Program-made: the position numbers and the translations under genes
Notes under the pieces: model-generated
Told to the model about the DNA's origin: nothing
The model's database searches: none
What the model saw: the letters and a program-made list of their open reading frames with translations, nothing else
NCBI RefSeq assembly: GCF_902498065.1
Contig: NZ_CABVIR010000006.1
Span: 124,001-188,000 of the forward strand
DNA length: 64,000 nucleotides
Direction: 5' to 3'
Origin: Pseudomonas fluorescens
Lineage (GTDB): Bacteria > Pseudomonadota > Gammaproteobacteria > Pseudomonadales > Pseudomonadaceae
Shown here: positions 7,810 through 16,043 of the stretch, one piece after another
Layout: every line of letters starts with the position of its first letter
How positions within the stretch are numbered: position 1 is the stretch's first letter

Positions 7810-9339
7810 TCAGTTGAGGTTCGGCAAAGCCTTGTGCAGCAAAATCGGGTCCTTCAACACGCTGGCAGCAGCGGCGATATCGGGCGCCAGCCAGCGGTCC
7901 TGATCGTAGGCCGGAACCCGTTCACGCAGCAGACGCCATGCGGTATCGGTGCCGGCGCCGAAGCGCTGTTCTTTCAGGAATTCAAACGCCTGGGATGCCA
8001 GCAGGTACTCGATCGCGAGGATCTGCGTGCAGTTTTCCAGTGCGCGATGCAGCTTCAACGCAGCATTGGTGCCCATGCTCAGGTGGTCTTCCTGCAAGCC
8101 CGAGGTGACGTAGTTATCGAGGACGGCCGGCTGCGCCAACTGACGGTTTTCCGCACACAGCGACGCAGCGACGTACTGGACAATCATCATCCCCGAATTG
8201 ACGCCCGGATTGGCCACCAGGAACGCCGGCAGACCGCTGACATGCGGGTTGATCAAACGGTCGAGACGACGCTCGGCAATCGAGCCGATTTCGGCCATGG
8301 CAATCGCCAGCAAATCTGCCGCCAGCGCCACCGATTGGCCGTGCGGGTTGGCTTGAGACATGACGCGGAAGTCGTCCGGGGTGCCCAGCAGCAACGGATT
8401 GTCGGTGCAGCCGTTGAGTTCGGTTTCGATCTGTTGGATTGCGTGGGCCAATTGATCCCGCGCAGCGCCATGGACTTGCGGGATGGAACGGATGCTCAGC
8501 GCGTCCTGAGTACGAATCCCTTTGCTGCTGGCGATCACTTCACTGCCATCGAGCAACGCCCGCAGGTTGATACCGACCTGCTGCATGCCAGGATGTGGTT
8601 TGAGTGCAATGATCTCGGCATCGAACGCCGCAATCTGACCGCGCTGGGCTTCGAAGCTCATGGCGCCGATCACGTCGGCCCATTGCAACAGACGTGTCGC
8701 ATCGGCAATCGCCAGGCAACTGAGGCCGCTCATGCACGGCGTGCCGTTGACCAGGCACAAGCCGTCCTTGGCGCCGAGCTGAACCGGCTGCAAACCTTCT
8801 TCCGCCAGGGCTTGTTGCGCAGAAACAATCTGCCCGCGATAGCTGACATTGCCGACACCCAACAGCGCGATGCTGATGTGCGCCATGTGGGTCAGGTAAC
8901 CGACCGAACCCTGGGACGGCACTTGCGGGGTGATGCCGCGGTTGAGCAGCGCCAGAAGCGCTTCTACCACTTGGCGATGAAGGCCGGATTTTCCTTGGCT
9001 GAAGTTGAGGATTGCCGCACACATGATCGCGCGGGTCTGCTCGTCGGCCAGTGGTGCGCCGACGCCACAGGCGTGGCTGAGCAAGGTGTTGCGCGACAGT
9101 TGGCTCAGTTGTTCGTCTTTGAGCGAGACGTTGCACAACGCGCCCAGACCGGTGTTGACGCCATAGGCGCGTTCGCCACTGGCGACGATGCGCTGGACGA
9201 TCGCCTGGGCATTGTCGATGCGTGCCCAGGCCTGGGCCGACAGCTCGAGTTGTGCGCCGTGACGGGCGACTGCGACCACATCCTGCCAACGCAACGGGCC
9301 GTCGGCGATTACGATTTTTTCAGCCTGGGACATCTTCAA
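7810..9339 (-). CDS. hutH1: Histidine ammonia-lyase paralogue lacking the MIO triad
   Basis: 509 residues of the aromatic amino acid lyase family, collinear with HutH, but where HutH reads GSVG-ASG-DLAPLAHM this protein reads GSVG-YLTHMAHI: exactly the three residues that cyclise into the MIO cofactor are absent (after Gly147). The position of the catalytic tyrosine in QDPYSLR is Leu281 (QDALSIR). Retained are Tyr59 (YGVNTGLG), Asn198 (VNGTP), Arg284 and QEDHLSM. The frame is open throughout, so it is not a decayed gene. It should not work as an MIO lyase. It may be a ligand-binding or subunit-type pseudoenzyme; that is inference. From memory, only one of the two hutH copies in P. fluorescens SBW25 supports growth on histidine. 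The symbol follows that usage and is tentative. Confidence 0.88.
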   Translation of the reverse strand: MKMSQAEKIVIADGPLRWQDVVAVARHGAQLELSAQAWARIDNAQAIVQRIVASGERAYGVNTGLGALCNVSLKDEQLSQLSRNTLLSHACGVGAPLADEQTRAIMCAAILNFSQGKSGLHRQVVEALLALLNRGITPQVPSQGSVGYLTHMAHISIALLGVGNVSYRGQIVSAQQALAEEGLQPVQLGAKDGLCLVNGTPCMSGLSCLAIADATRLLQWADVIGAMSFEAQRGQIAAFDAEIIALKPHPGMQQVGINLRALLDGSEVIASSKGIRTQDALSIRSIPQVHGAARDQLAHAIQQIETELNGCTDNPLLLGTPDDFRVMSQANPHGQSVALAADLLAIAMAEIGSIAERRLDRLINPHVSGLPAFLVANPGVNSGMMIVQYVAASLCAENRQLAQPAVLDNYVTSGLQEDHLSMGTNAALKLHRALENCTQILAIEYLLASQAFEFLKEQRFGAGTDTAWRLLRERVPAYDQDRWLAPDIAAAASVLKDPILLHKALPNLN

Positions 9340-9380
9340 CCTCGTGCGTACAACTTGAATATTGATGCAGCTTCACCGCC

Positions 9381-9462
9381 CTCATCGCGAGCAAGCTCGC
9401 TCCTACAGTGGATCTCCAGCGTTCATAAAATCCCTGTGGGAGCGAGCTTGCTCGCGATGAGG
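9381..9462. repeat. REPIN (GCGAGC-TTG type)
   Basis: Inverted pair of REP units, CTCATCGCGAGCAAGCTCGC and its complement, about 25 bases apart, between hutV and the hutH paralogue. Both arms carry the same variant with a TTG/CAA loop. Confidence 0.9.
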
Positions 9463-9485
9463 CCAGCAAAGTCACTGCAAATCTC

Positions 9486-10316
9486 TTAAACCACCGCCGC
9501 CCGCCGCTGCACGAACCGGTCGACATACTCATCCGCCGGCGAATGCAGGATCTCCCGCGGCGTGCCGACCTGAATCAGGCGGCCATCCTTGAGGATCGCG
9601 ATGCGGTTGCCGATGCGCACGGCCTCGTCGAGGTCATGGGTGATGAAGACGATGGTCTTGTGCAGGGTCTTTTGCAGCTCCAGCAACTGATCCTGCATCT
9701 CGGCGCGGATCAGCGGGTCGAGCGCACTGAAGGCTTCGTCCATCAGGATGATGTCGGTGTCCGCCGCCAGTGCGCGGGCCAGACCCACACGCTGACGCAT
9801 GCCGCCCGAAAGCTGATGCGGGTATTTGTTTTCGTAGCCCTTCAGGCCCACGGTGTTGATCCAGTGCAGCGCACGCTCGCTGCACATCTGCTTGCTCTCG
9901 CCACGCACTTTCAGGCCGTAGGCGACGTTGTCCACCACAGTCTTGTGCGGCAGCAGGCCGAAGCTCTGGAACACCATGCTGATCTTGCGTCGACGGAATT
10001 CACGCAGGGCTTCCATGTCGTATTGCAGGATGTCCACGCCATCCACCAGAATCGCGCCGCTGGTCGGGTCGATCAGGCGATTGAAGTGGCGCACCAGGGT
10101 CGATTTGCCGGAACCGGACAGGCCCATGATCACGAAAATCTCGCCGCTGCCGATGCTCAACGACAGGTCGTTCACGCCGACCACGCAGCCGGTTTCGGCC
10201 AGCACCTGATCCTTGGTTTTGCCCTGGCCGATCATGCCCAGCGCTTCCTTGGAACGGTTACCGAAAATCTTGAAGACGTTTTTGACTTCGATCTTGCTGA
10301 TGGCTGCGTTGCTCAT
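9486..10316 (-). CDS. hutV: Histidine ABC transporter ATP-binding protein HutV
   Basis: 276-residue ATPase of the ProV/OpuAA family, energising import through HutW with binding protein HutX. Walker A GLSGSGKST is near residue 69, the signature LSGGMRQR near 169 and Walker B IILMDEAFSALD near 190. The protein ends soon after the ATPase domain and lacks the CBS pair of full-length ProV, consistent with no osmotic gating. It overlaps hutW by 4 bases. Family annotation alone says proline/glycine betaine; the position inside the hut operon argues for histidine. Confidence 0.93.
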   Translation of the reverse strand: MSNAAISKIEVKNVFKIFGNRSKEALGMIGQGKTKDQVLAETGCVVGVNDLSLSIGSGEIFVIMGLSGSGKSTLVRHFNRLIDPTSGAILVDGVDILQYDMEALREFRRRKISMVFQSFGLLPHKTVVDNVAYGLKVRGESKQMCSERALHWINTVGLKGYENKYPHQLSGGMRQRVGLARALAADTDIILMDEAFSALDPLIRAEMQDQLLELQKTLHKTIVFITHDLDEAVRIGNRIAILKDGRLIQVGTPREILHSPADEYVDRFVQRRAAVV

Positions 10317-11182
10317 TTGCTCACCTCATGCCGTGCACGACCGTACGCCTGTGTAATGCGGTCGATCACCACTGCCAGAATCACGATCGCCAGACCGGCT
10401 TCAAGGCCACGTCCGACGTTGAGGGTCTGAATCCCCACCAACACATCTTCACCCAGGCCACGGGCACCGATCATCGAGGCAATCACCACCATCGACAGCG
10501 CCATCATGGTGGTCTGGTTGATCCCGGCCATGATGCTCGGCAGGGCCAGCGGCAGTTGCACGCCGAACAGTTGTTGCCAACGGTTGGCACCGAAAGCGTT
10601 GATCGCTTCCATCACTTCGCCATCAACCTGGCGAATGCCCAGATCGGTCAGGCGGATCAGCGGTGGCGCGGCGTAGATCACGGTCGCGAAAATTGCCGGG
10701 ACCTTGCCCAGGCCGAACAGCATCAGCACCGGAATCAGGTACACGAAACTCGGCATGGTCTGCATGATGTCCAGCAGCGGCATCAGCACCGAACGCAGGC
10801 GATTGCTGCGTGCCGAGAGAATGCCCAGCGGAATGCCGATCAGCACCGAAATGACCGTCGCCACCATCATCAGCGCGAGGGTCTGCATCAGCTTGTCCCA
10901 GAGGCCGACCGCGCCCACCAGGAACAGCAAACCGACGATGACGGCGGTGGTGACGACCTTGCGGGTCGCGTGCCAGGCAACGCCCCCCACGATCGCCAGC
11001 ATCAGCCACCAGGGCGCCGCACGCAGCAGCCCTTCAAGATTGACGATGGCCCACAACAGGGTGTCGGAGATGTGCCGGAACACGTCGCCGTAGTTGGTGA
11101 CCAGCGAATCGACCCAACCGTTGACCCAGTCGGCGATGGAAAAGGTAAAGCTTTCGGGAAACATAAAGAGACTCTCAATCAA
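10313..11182 (-). CDS. hutW: Histidine ABC transporter permease HutW
   Basis: 289-residue inner-membrane permease of the ProW type. After an N-terminal amphipathic segment there are several hydrophobic spans and the cytoplasmic loop EAINAFGANRWQQLFGVQLP (about residues 190-209), which is the EAA motif that contacts the ATPase. It lies between hutX (53 bases upstream) and hutV (4-base overlap). Confidence 0.93.
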   Translation of the reverse strand: MIESLFMFPESFTFSIADWVNGWVDSLVTNYGDVFRHISDTLLWAIVNLEGLLRAAPWWLMLAIVGGVAWHATRKVVTTAVIVGLLFLVGAVGLWDKLMQTLALMMVATVISVLIGIPLGILSARSNRLRSVLMPLLDIMQTMPSFVYLIPVLMLFGLGKVPAIFATVIYAAPPLIRLTDLGIRQVDGEVMEAINAFGANRWQQLFGVQLPLALPSIMAGINQTTMMALSMVVIASMIGARGLGEDVLVGIQTLNVGRGLEAGLAIVILAVVIDRITQAYGRARHEVSK

Positions 11183-11235
11183 GGGGTTGCGATTCAGCGT
11201 CCGACTGCCGTTGCCAGCAGTCGGAGAAGCTCAAC

Positions 11236-12204
11236 CTACAAGGCCGCGTCGATCTTTTTGGCTGCGTCTTCGCTCACCCATGCATGCCAGACTTCAGGAT
11301 GTTCCTTGAGGAAGATTTTCGCCAGTTTTGGTGACTCGATCCGCTCTTTGGCCATGCGCCCGAGGTTCTGGTTCAGCAGGTCGATCGGCAGGTTGACCTT
11401 TTCCAGCACGGCCACCAGTTCCGGGGCTTGCTCGTGGAAAGTCTTGGACAGGCCGACCTTGATGGTCACGCGTTTATCCACGCCCGGCTTCTCTTCGAGT
11501 TTCACCAGGTCAACCTGACCCATCAGCGGCGTTGGCGACCAGTAGTAGAACAGGATCGGCTCGCCACGCTTGTAGCTCGACAGCACCGCGGCATCCAGCG
11601 CCGGGCCGGTGCCAGGGCGGAAGTTGGTGTAGCTGCTTTCCAGGCCGTAGCTCTTCAGCATTTCGCTGTTGTCCAGCTCACAGGTCCAGCCGGCCGGGCA
11701 GTTGTAGAAACGGCCCTTGGAAGGTTCTTCGGCGTCCTTGAACACCGAGGCGTACTTGGCCAGGTCAGCAATGTTTTTCAGGTCCGGTGCCTTGGCTTCC
11801 AGCTTGCGCTTGGCGTCGCCTTCGATCACGTAGCGCGGCACGTACCAGCCTTCGACTGCGCCCACAACTGGCGCGCCGACACCGACGACTTTGCCGGCCT
11901 TCTCGGCCTTGTTCCAGACTTCGCTGCGGCCGACCCATTCTTCAGCAAACACTTGGATGTCGTTGCTGCTCAGGGCGTTTTCCATGGTGATGGAGTTGCC
12001 CGGCAGACTGTCGGTCTTGCAGTCGTAACCTTTCTCCAACACGACTTGCAGCACGTCGGTCAGCAACATGGCGCTTTCCCAGTTCAGGCCGGCGAATTTC
12101 ACCGGTTTACCCGATTCGCACCAACCGGCAGCCTGAGTGGCGCCGGCGCTGGCGAGCAGGCCCATGGAAAGCAATGTGGTCAGCAGGGTCTTGTTCGATT
12201 TCAT
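11236..12204 (-). CDS. hutX: Histidine ABC transporter substrate-binding protein HutX
   Basis: 322-residue periplasmic binding protein of the OpuAC family. I place the start at 12204 (MKSNKTLL) because a TAGGAG site lies 10 bases upstream and a good signal peptide ending GATQA follows; a longer frame to 12273 has no such site. Mature residues WCESGKPVKFAGLNWESAML resemble ProX-type proteins. It is the first gene of hutX-W-V and brings histidine to HutWV. Confidence 0.92.
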   Translation of the reverse strand: MKSNKTLLTTLLSMGLLASAGATQAAGWCESGKPVKFAGLNWESAMLLTDVLQVVLEKGYDCKTDSLPGNSITMENALSSNDIQVFAEEWVGRSEVWNKAEKAGKVVGVGAPVVGAVEGWYVPRYVIEGDAKRKLEAKAPDLKNIADLAKYASVFKDAEEPSKGRFYNCPAGWTCELDNSEMLKSYGLESSYTNFRPGTGPALDAAVLSSYKRGEPILFYYWSPTPLMGQVDLVKLEEKPGVDKRVTIKVGLSKTFHEQAPELVAVLEKVNLPIDLLNQNLGRMAKERIESPKLAKIFLKEHPEVWHAWVSEDAAKKIDAAL

Positions 12205-12273
12205 TGTTGTGACGCTCCTAATCATGAATTGGCTTACGGCAGTCAAGAGGCATCCAGCCCTGTCCACGTCCAA

Positions 12274-13743
12274 TCAGGCCTGCGCCGCAGCGCGACCGGC
12301 ATTCAGCTTTTGTTCGGTGACCACGTCCTGCTCGACCGGCAGGATCAGTTGATCGGGCACTGTGCCGTGCCATTTTTTTGCACACACGTAATACAGGACT
12401 GCGGGAAGCACCAGACCGATGATCCAGGAAATATCCACATCACCCAGAGCGGTCACCAGCGAACCGGTATAGAACTTGGTGGAAATGAACGGCAGCTGCA
12501 CCAGCACACCGAACACATAGATGCTGATACCGAGCATGTTCCAGCGGCCGTAGCGACCGTTCGGATCGGACAGCGCCGGCACGTCATAGCGCTCGCGGGT
12601 GATGCAGTAGTAGTCCACCAGGTTGATCGCGCTCCATGGCGTAAAGAACGCCAGCAGGAACAGGATGAAGGACTTGAACGCACCGAGGAACGAGTGCTGA
12701 CCGAGCAACGCCATCAGGGTCGCAGCACCGACGATGACCAGCACGAACACCAGGCGCTGCAAGCGCGTTACTTTCAGCTCACCACGGAAGCCGCTGATGA
12801 TGGTCGCAATGCACATGAAGCTGCCGTAGGAGTTCAGCGTGGAGATAGTGACCTTGCCGAACGCGATGCTGAAATACAGCAGTGCAGCAGTGGCGCCGGT
12901 ACCACCCAAGCCAACGATGTAGGCGACTTCGTGACCGGCGAATTGCCCGTTGGCCGAAGCGGCAGCGAACACGCCGAGGACCATCGCCACCTGTGCACCA
13001 ATGACCGAACCCGCACCCGCGGCGAAAAAGGTTTTCACCGAGGACGTCTTGCTCGGCAAGTAGCGAGAATAGTCCGCCACGTAAGGGCCGAAGGCGATCT
13101 GCCAGGACGCCGCGAGCGACACCGCGAGCAAGAAACTGCTCCAGCTGAAGTGGCGGATTTGCAACAGTGCGCCAACGTCAACCTGGCTCACCAGACGGCT
13201 GAACAGGTAAACAAAGGCAATCACACCGATGACACTGGCAACACGGCCAATCCAATGGATCACCCGATAACCGAGTACCGTGACCAGCACGATGACACTG
13301 GCGAAGATGAGGATACCGACGGTGTCACTGACGCCAAACAACTGGCCCAGCGCCTGGCCGGAAAGTACGGTTCCGGTCGCCGTGAAGCCGAGGTACATCA
13401 AACAGACCAGCACGATCGGGATGGCCGCGCCATAAACACCGAACTGCACACGGCTGGAGATCATCTGCGGCAAGCCAAGCTTGGGTCCTTGCGCGGCATG
13501 CAGCGCCATCACGCCACCGCCGAGCAGTTGTCCGATCAGCAAGCCGATCAACGACCAGAACACATCACCGCCCAGCACCACGGCCAGGGCCCCGGTGACA
13601 ATCGCGGTGATTTGCAGGTTGGCCCCCATCCACAGGGTGAACTGGCTCAACAGACGACCGTGTCTCTCCGCTTCCGGGATGTAGTCGATCGAGCGTTTCT
13701 CGATCAACGGTTTACTGCCTGCACGATCGTTGTTAACAGCCAT
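12274..13743 (-). CDS. hutT: NCS1-family permease, likely urocanate transporter HutT(u)
   Basis: 489-residue integral membrane protein of the nucleobase-cation-symport-1 (CodB-like) family with about 12 hydrophobic spans. The N-terminal cytosolic segment IDYIPEAERHG and the first span FTLWMGANLQITAIVTGALA are typical of the family. Annotation pipelines call such proteins cytosine or purine permeases. Between hutU and hutX it matches the gene I recall as hutTu, the urocanate transporter of P. fluorescens SBW25. The substrate is therefore from context, not from residues that I can read. Confidence 0.82.
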   Translation of the reverse strand: MAVNNDRAGSKPLIEKRSIDYIPEAERHGRLLSQFTLWMGANLQITAIVTGALAVVLGGDVFWSLIGLLIGQLLGGGVMALHAAQGPKLGLPQMISSRVQFGVYGAAIPIVLVCLMYLGFTATGTVLSGQALGQLFGVSDTVGILIFASVIVLVTVLGYRVIHWIGRVASVIGVIAFVYLFSRLVSQVDVGALLQIRHFSWSSFLLAVSLAASWQIAFGPYVADYSRYLPSKTSSVKTFFAAGAGSVIGAQVAMVLGVFAAASANGQFAGHEVAYIVGLGGTGATAALLYFSIAFGKVTISTLNSYGSFMCIATIISGFRGELKVTRLQRLVFVLVIVGAATLMALLGQHSFLGAFKSFILFLLAFFTPWSAINLVDYYCITRERYDVPALSDPNGRYGRWNMLGISIYVFGVLVQLPFISTKFYTGSLVTALGDVDISWIIGLVLPAVLYYVCAKKWHGTVPDQLILPVEQDVVTEQKLNAGRAAAQA

Positions 13744-13792
13744 GATTCAACCTCTGTGGATTGTTTTAATTGTTCTGTCCGGTTTACTCGAA

Positions 13793-13903
13793 CCCTGTGG
13801 GAGCGCCGGTGCGACGATTCGACTTGCCCGCGATGACGTCAGCACTTCCAACATCGATTCCAGCAGTGCCGCCGCTATCGCTGGCAAGCCAGCCCCCACA
13901 AGG
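13793..13903. repeat. Long-form REP plus second REP-like unit
   Basis: Between hutU and the NCS1 permease lies a REP head (CCTGTGGGAGCG) joined to a usual REP tail (CTTGCCCGCGATGACGTC) by an insertion with CGACGATTCGA. A second, GCTGGC-type unit (ATCGCTGGCAAGCCAGCCCC) follows at 13876-13903. The long form recurs, inverted, at 28971. Confidence 0.75.
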
Positions 13904-13910
13904 GGTTGCG

Positions 13911-15593
13911 TTATTTACCGGTAATCATCGGCAGGTTCAGACCCTGCTCCTTGGCGCAGTCGATCGCGATCTGGTAACCGGCATCGGCGTGGCGCATAAC
14001 GCCAGTCGCCGGGTCGTTGTGCAGAACGCGAGCGATACGCTCAGCCGCTTCGTCAGTACCGTCGCAGACGATCACCATGCCCGAGTGCTGGGAGAAGCCC
14101 ATGCCGACGCCGCCGCCGTGGTGCAGGGAAACCCAGGTCGCGCCGCTCGCGGTGTTGAGCAGAGCGTTGAGCAGTGGCCAGTCGGACACGGCGTCGGAAC
14201 CGTCCTGCATCGATTCGGTTTCGCGGTTCGGGCTGGCAACCGAACCGGAGTCCAGGTGGTCGCGACCGATCACGATTGGCGCGGACAATTCACCGCTGCG
14301 CACCATTTCGTTGAATGCCAGACCGAGCTTGGCGCGCAGACCCAGGCCAACCCAGCAGATACGAGCCGGCAGACCCTGGAAGCTGATGCGCTCGCGCGCC
14401 ATGTCCAGCCAGTTGTGCAGGTGGGCGTCGTCCGGGATCAGTTCTTTTACTTTGGCGTCAGTCTTGTAGATGTCTTCGGCGTTACCCGACAGCGCAGCCC
14501 AACGGAACGGACCGATGCCGCGGCAGAACAGTGGACGGATGTAGGCAGGTACGAAACCTGGGAAGTCGAATGCGTTTTCCACGCCTTCTTCTTGCGCCAT
14601 CTGACGGATGTTGTTGCCGTAGTCGAAGGTCGGGATGCCCATTTTCTGGAATTCGAGCATCGCTTTAACGTGCACGGCCATCGATTGCTTGGCGGCTTTG
14701 ACCACGGCAGCAGGCTCGGTCTTGGCGCGAGCGCGGTACTCTTCCCAGGTCCAGCCGGCCGGCAGGTAACCGTTGAGCGGGTCGTGGGCGCTGGTCTGGT
14801 CGGTGACCATGTCCGGGCGCACGCCGCGCTTGACCAGTTCCGGCAGAATTTCAGCCGCGTTACCGAGCAGAGCGATGGATATCGCCTTGCCTTCCTTGGT
14901 GTATTTGGCGATGCGGGCCAGCGCGTCGTCGAGGTCGGTGGCTTGCTCGTCGACATAACGGCTGTTCAGACGGAAATCGATGCTGACCTGCTGGCATTCG
15001 ATGTTCAGCGAGCACGCGCCGGCCAGGGTTGCAGCCAGAGGTTGAGCGCCGCCCATGCCGCCCAGGCCTGCGGTCAGGACCCAACGACCTCTCAGGTCAT
15101 CGTTATAGTGCTGGCGACCGGCTTCGACGAAGGTTTCGTAAGTGCCTTGAACGATGCCCTGGCTGCCGATGTAGATCCAGCTGCCGGCGGTCATCTGGCC
15201 GTACATGGCCAAGCCTTTGGCGTCGAGTTCGTTGAAGTGTTCCCAGCTCGCCCAGTGCGGTACGAGGTTGGAGTTGGCGATCAATACGCGCGGGGCGTTA
15301 GTGTGAGTCTTGAACACGCCGACCGGCTTGCCGGATTGCACCAGCAGGGTCTCGTCGTCATTCAGATTGGTCAGGCTTTCGACGATCTTGTCGTAGCATT
15401 CCCAGTTACGCGCCGCACGACCGATACCACCGTAAACCACCAGTTCTTTAGGGTTCTCGGCGACTTCCGGGTCGAGGTTGTTCATCAGCATGCGCAGCGG
15501 CGCTTCAGTCAACCAGCTCTTGGCGGTCAGCTTGTTACCGCGAGCGGCACGAATTTCTACGTCACGAAACTTAGTGGTTTTGTTGTCAGTCAC
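13911..15593 (-). CDS. hutU: Urocanate hydratase
   Basis: Second step: urocanate plus water to imidazolone propionate, using tightly bound NAD+ as an electrophile. 560 residues, the normal length. The N-terminal region RAARGNKLTAKSW, the QSGKPVGVFKTH segment and the glycine-rich NAD-binding stretch TAGLGGMGGAQPLAATLAG (about 170-188) are all diagnostic. It is the first gene of the main structural hut transcript. A -24/-12 promoter and a HutC operator lie 130-170 bases upstream. Confidence 0.98.
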   Translation of the reverse strand: MTDNKTTKFRDVEIRAARGNKLTAKSWLTEAPLRMLMNNLDPEVAENPKELVVYGGIGRAARNWECYDKIVESLTNLNDDETLLVQSGKPVGVFKTHTNAPRVLIANSNLVPHWASWEHFNELDAKGLAMYGQMTAGSWIYIGSQGIVQGTYETFVEAGRQHYNDDLRGRWVLTAGLGGMGGAQPLAATLAGACSLNIECQQVSIDFRLNSRYVDEQATDLDDALARIAKYTKEGKAISIALLGNAAEILPELVKRGVRPDMVTDQTSAHDPLNGYLPAGWTWEEYRARAKTEPAAVVKAAKQSMAVHVKAMLEFQKMGIPTFDYGNNIRQMAQEEGVENAFDFPGFVPAYIRPLFCRGIGPFRWAALSGNAEDIYKTDAKVKELIPDDAHLHNWLDMARERISFQGLPARICWVGLGLRAKLGLAFNEMVRSGELSAPIVIGRDHLDSGSVASPNRETESMQDGSDAVSDWPLLNALLNTASGATWVSLHHGGGVGMGFSQHSGMVIVCDGTDEAAERIARVLHNDPATGVMRHADAGYQIAIDCAKEQGLNLPMITGK

Positions 15594-15726
15594 GAAAAAG
15601 ACTCCTCAGCGATCAATCCAAACCAACCCTGGCGGTGGGTAAGCGAGCCTGTGCGCATCGTTGCACCACAAGCGAATCAGTGGACGCTGCGGAGAGCCTC
15701 GGTCGACTCATACGCATACGTCTTTA

Positions 15727-15740
15727 CTTGTACATACAAG
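15727..15740. promoter_or_regulatory. HutC operator upstream of hutU
   Basis: CTTGTACATACAAG is a palindrome except at one central pair and fits the GTATA/TACA-type operators of HutC. It lies where a transcript from the adjacent -24/-12 element would begin, so bound HutC would block initiation or escape. Urocanate is the known HutC inducer. Confidence 0.75.
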
Positions 15741-15745
15741 CATAT

Positions 15746-15760
15746 GCAATCAAGCGGCCA
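15746..15760 (-). promoter_or_regulatory. Sigma-54 promoter of hutU
   Basis: On the minus strand the bases read TGGCCGCTTGATTGC, with the invariant GG and GC separated by ten bases as in the TGGCAC-N5-TTGC consensus. Transcription would begin about 12 bases downstream (near 15734), inside the HutC operator. Agrees with the known CbrB/NtrC and RpoN dependence of hut in Pseudomonas. Confidence 0.75.
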
Positions 15761-15870
15761 ACTTGTTGGATGGGCATTCAAGAAAAATTCTGAGAGGGCT
15801 GGAAAGCCTGTAGATCAAGGGTTCTGAAGAAGATGAAATTTTTCGGGGGGATTTTTCGAAGGGGTGACGG

Positions 15871-15920
15871 CTTGTTACTTGAGCGTGGTTTTGCGCCACG
15901 CTGGGGCGTTCGGTAACAAG
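15871..15920. promoter_or_regulatory. Candidate enhancer for hutU (CbrB/NtrC type)
   Basis: CTTGTTAC (15871-15878) and GTAACAAG (15913-15920) are a perfect 8-base inverted repeat 34 bases apart. Inside it is a second inverted repeat, GCGTGG / CCACGC (15883-15901). The arms match TGTTAC...GTAACA, the CbrB-type half-sites as I recall them, though the reported spacing is 14. A GGTGC half-site (15923-15927), five bases after GTAAC, could serve NtrC. The distance to the -24/-12 element is 110-175 bases, right for a sigma-54 activator. Confidence 0.5.
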
Positions 15921-15958
15921 TTGGTGCGCGATGGGGAACGCGTTTGAGCCCTGAAAAG

Positions 15959-16025
15959 CATCGCGGGCAAGCCCGCTCCCACAGGTCCGGTGGACATCCT
16001 GCAGGAGTGGGCTTGCCCGCGATAG
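15959..16025. repeat. REPIN (GCGGGC type), one arm degenerate
   Basis: ATCGCGGGCAAGCCCGCTCC and an inverted partner lie between hutU and hutD. The second arm reads GGAGTGGGCTTGCCCGCGAT and has lost part of its head (CAGGAGTGG for TGGGAGCGG). Confidence 0.85.
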
Positions 16026-16043
16026 AGACGACCCGGTATTGGA

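Noticed and set aside
9381..9462. REP doublets as transcription terminators
   Set aside because: None has a T-run; several lie between genes of one operon (hut), so termination is unlikely to be their general function.
11428..13836. 802-codon open frame antisense to hutX and the permease
   Set aside because: Mirror of GC-rich codon bias on the coding strand; composition rich in Gln, His, Arg and without any family resemblance.
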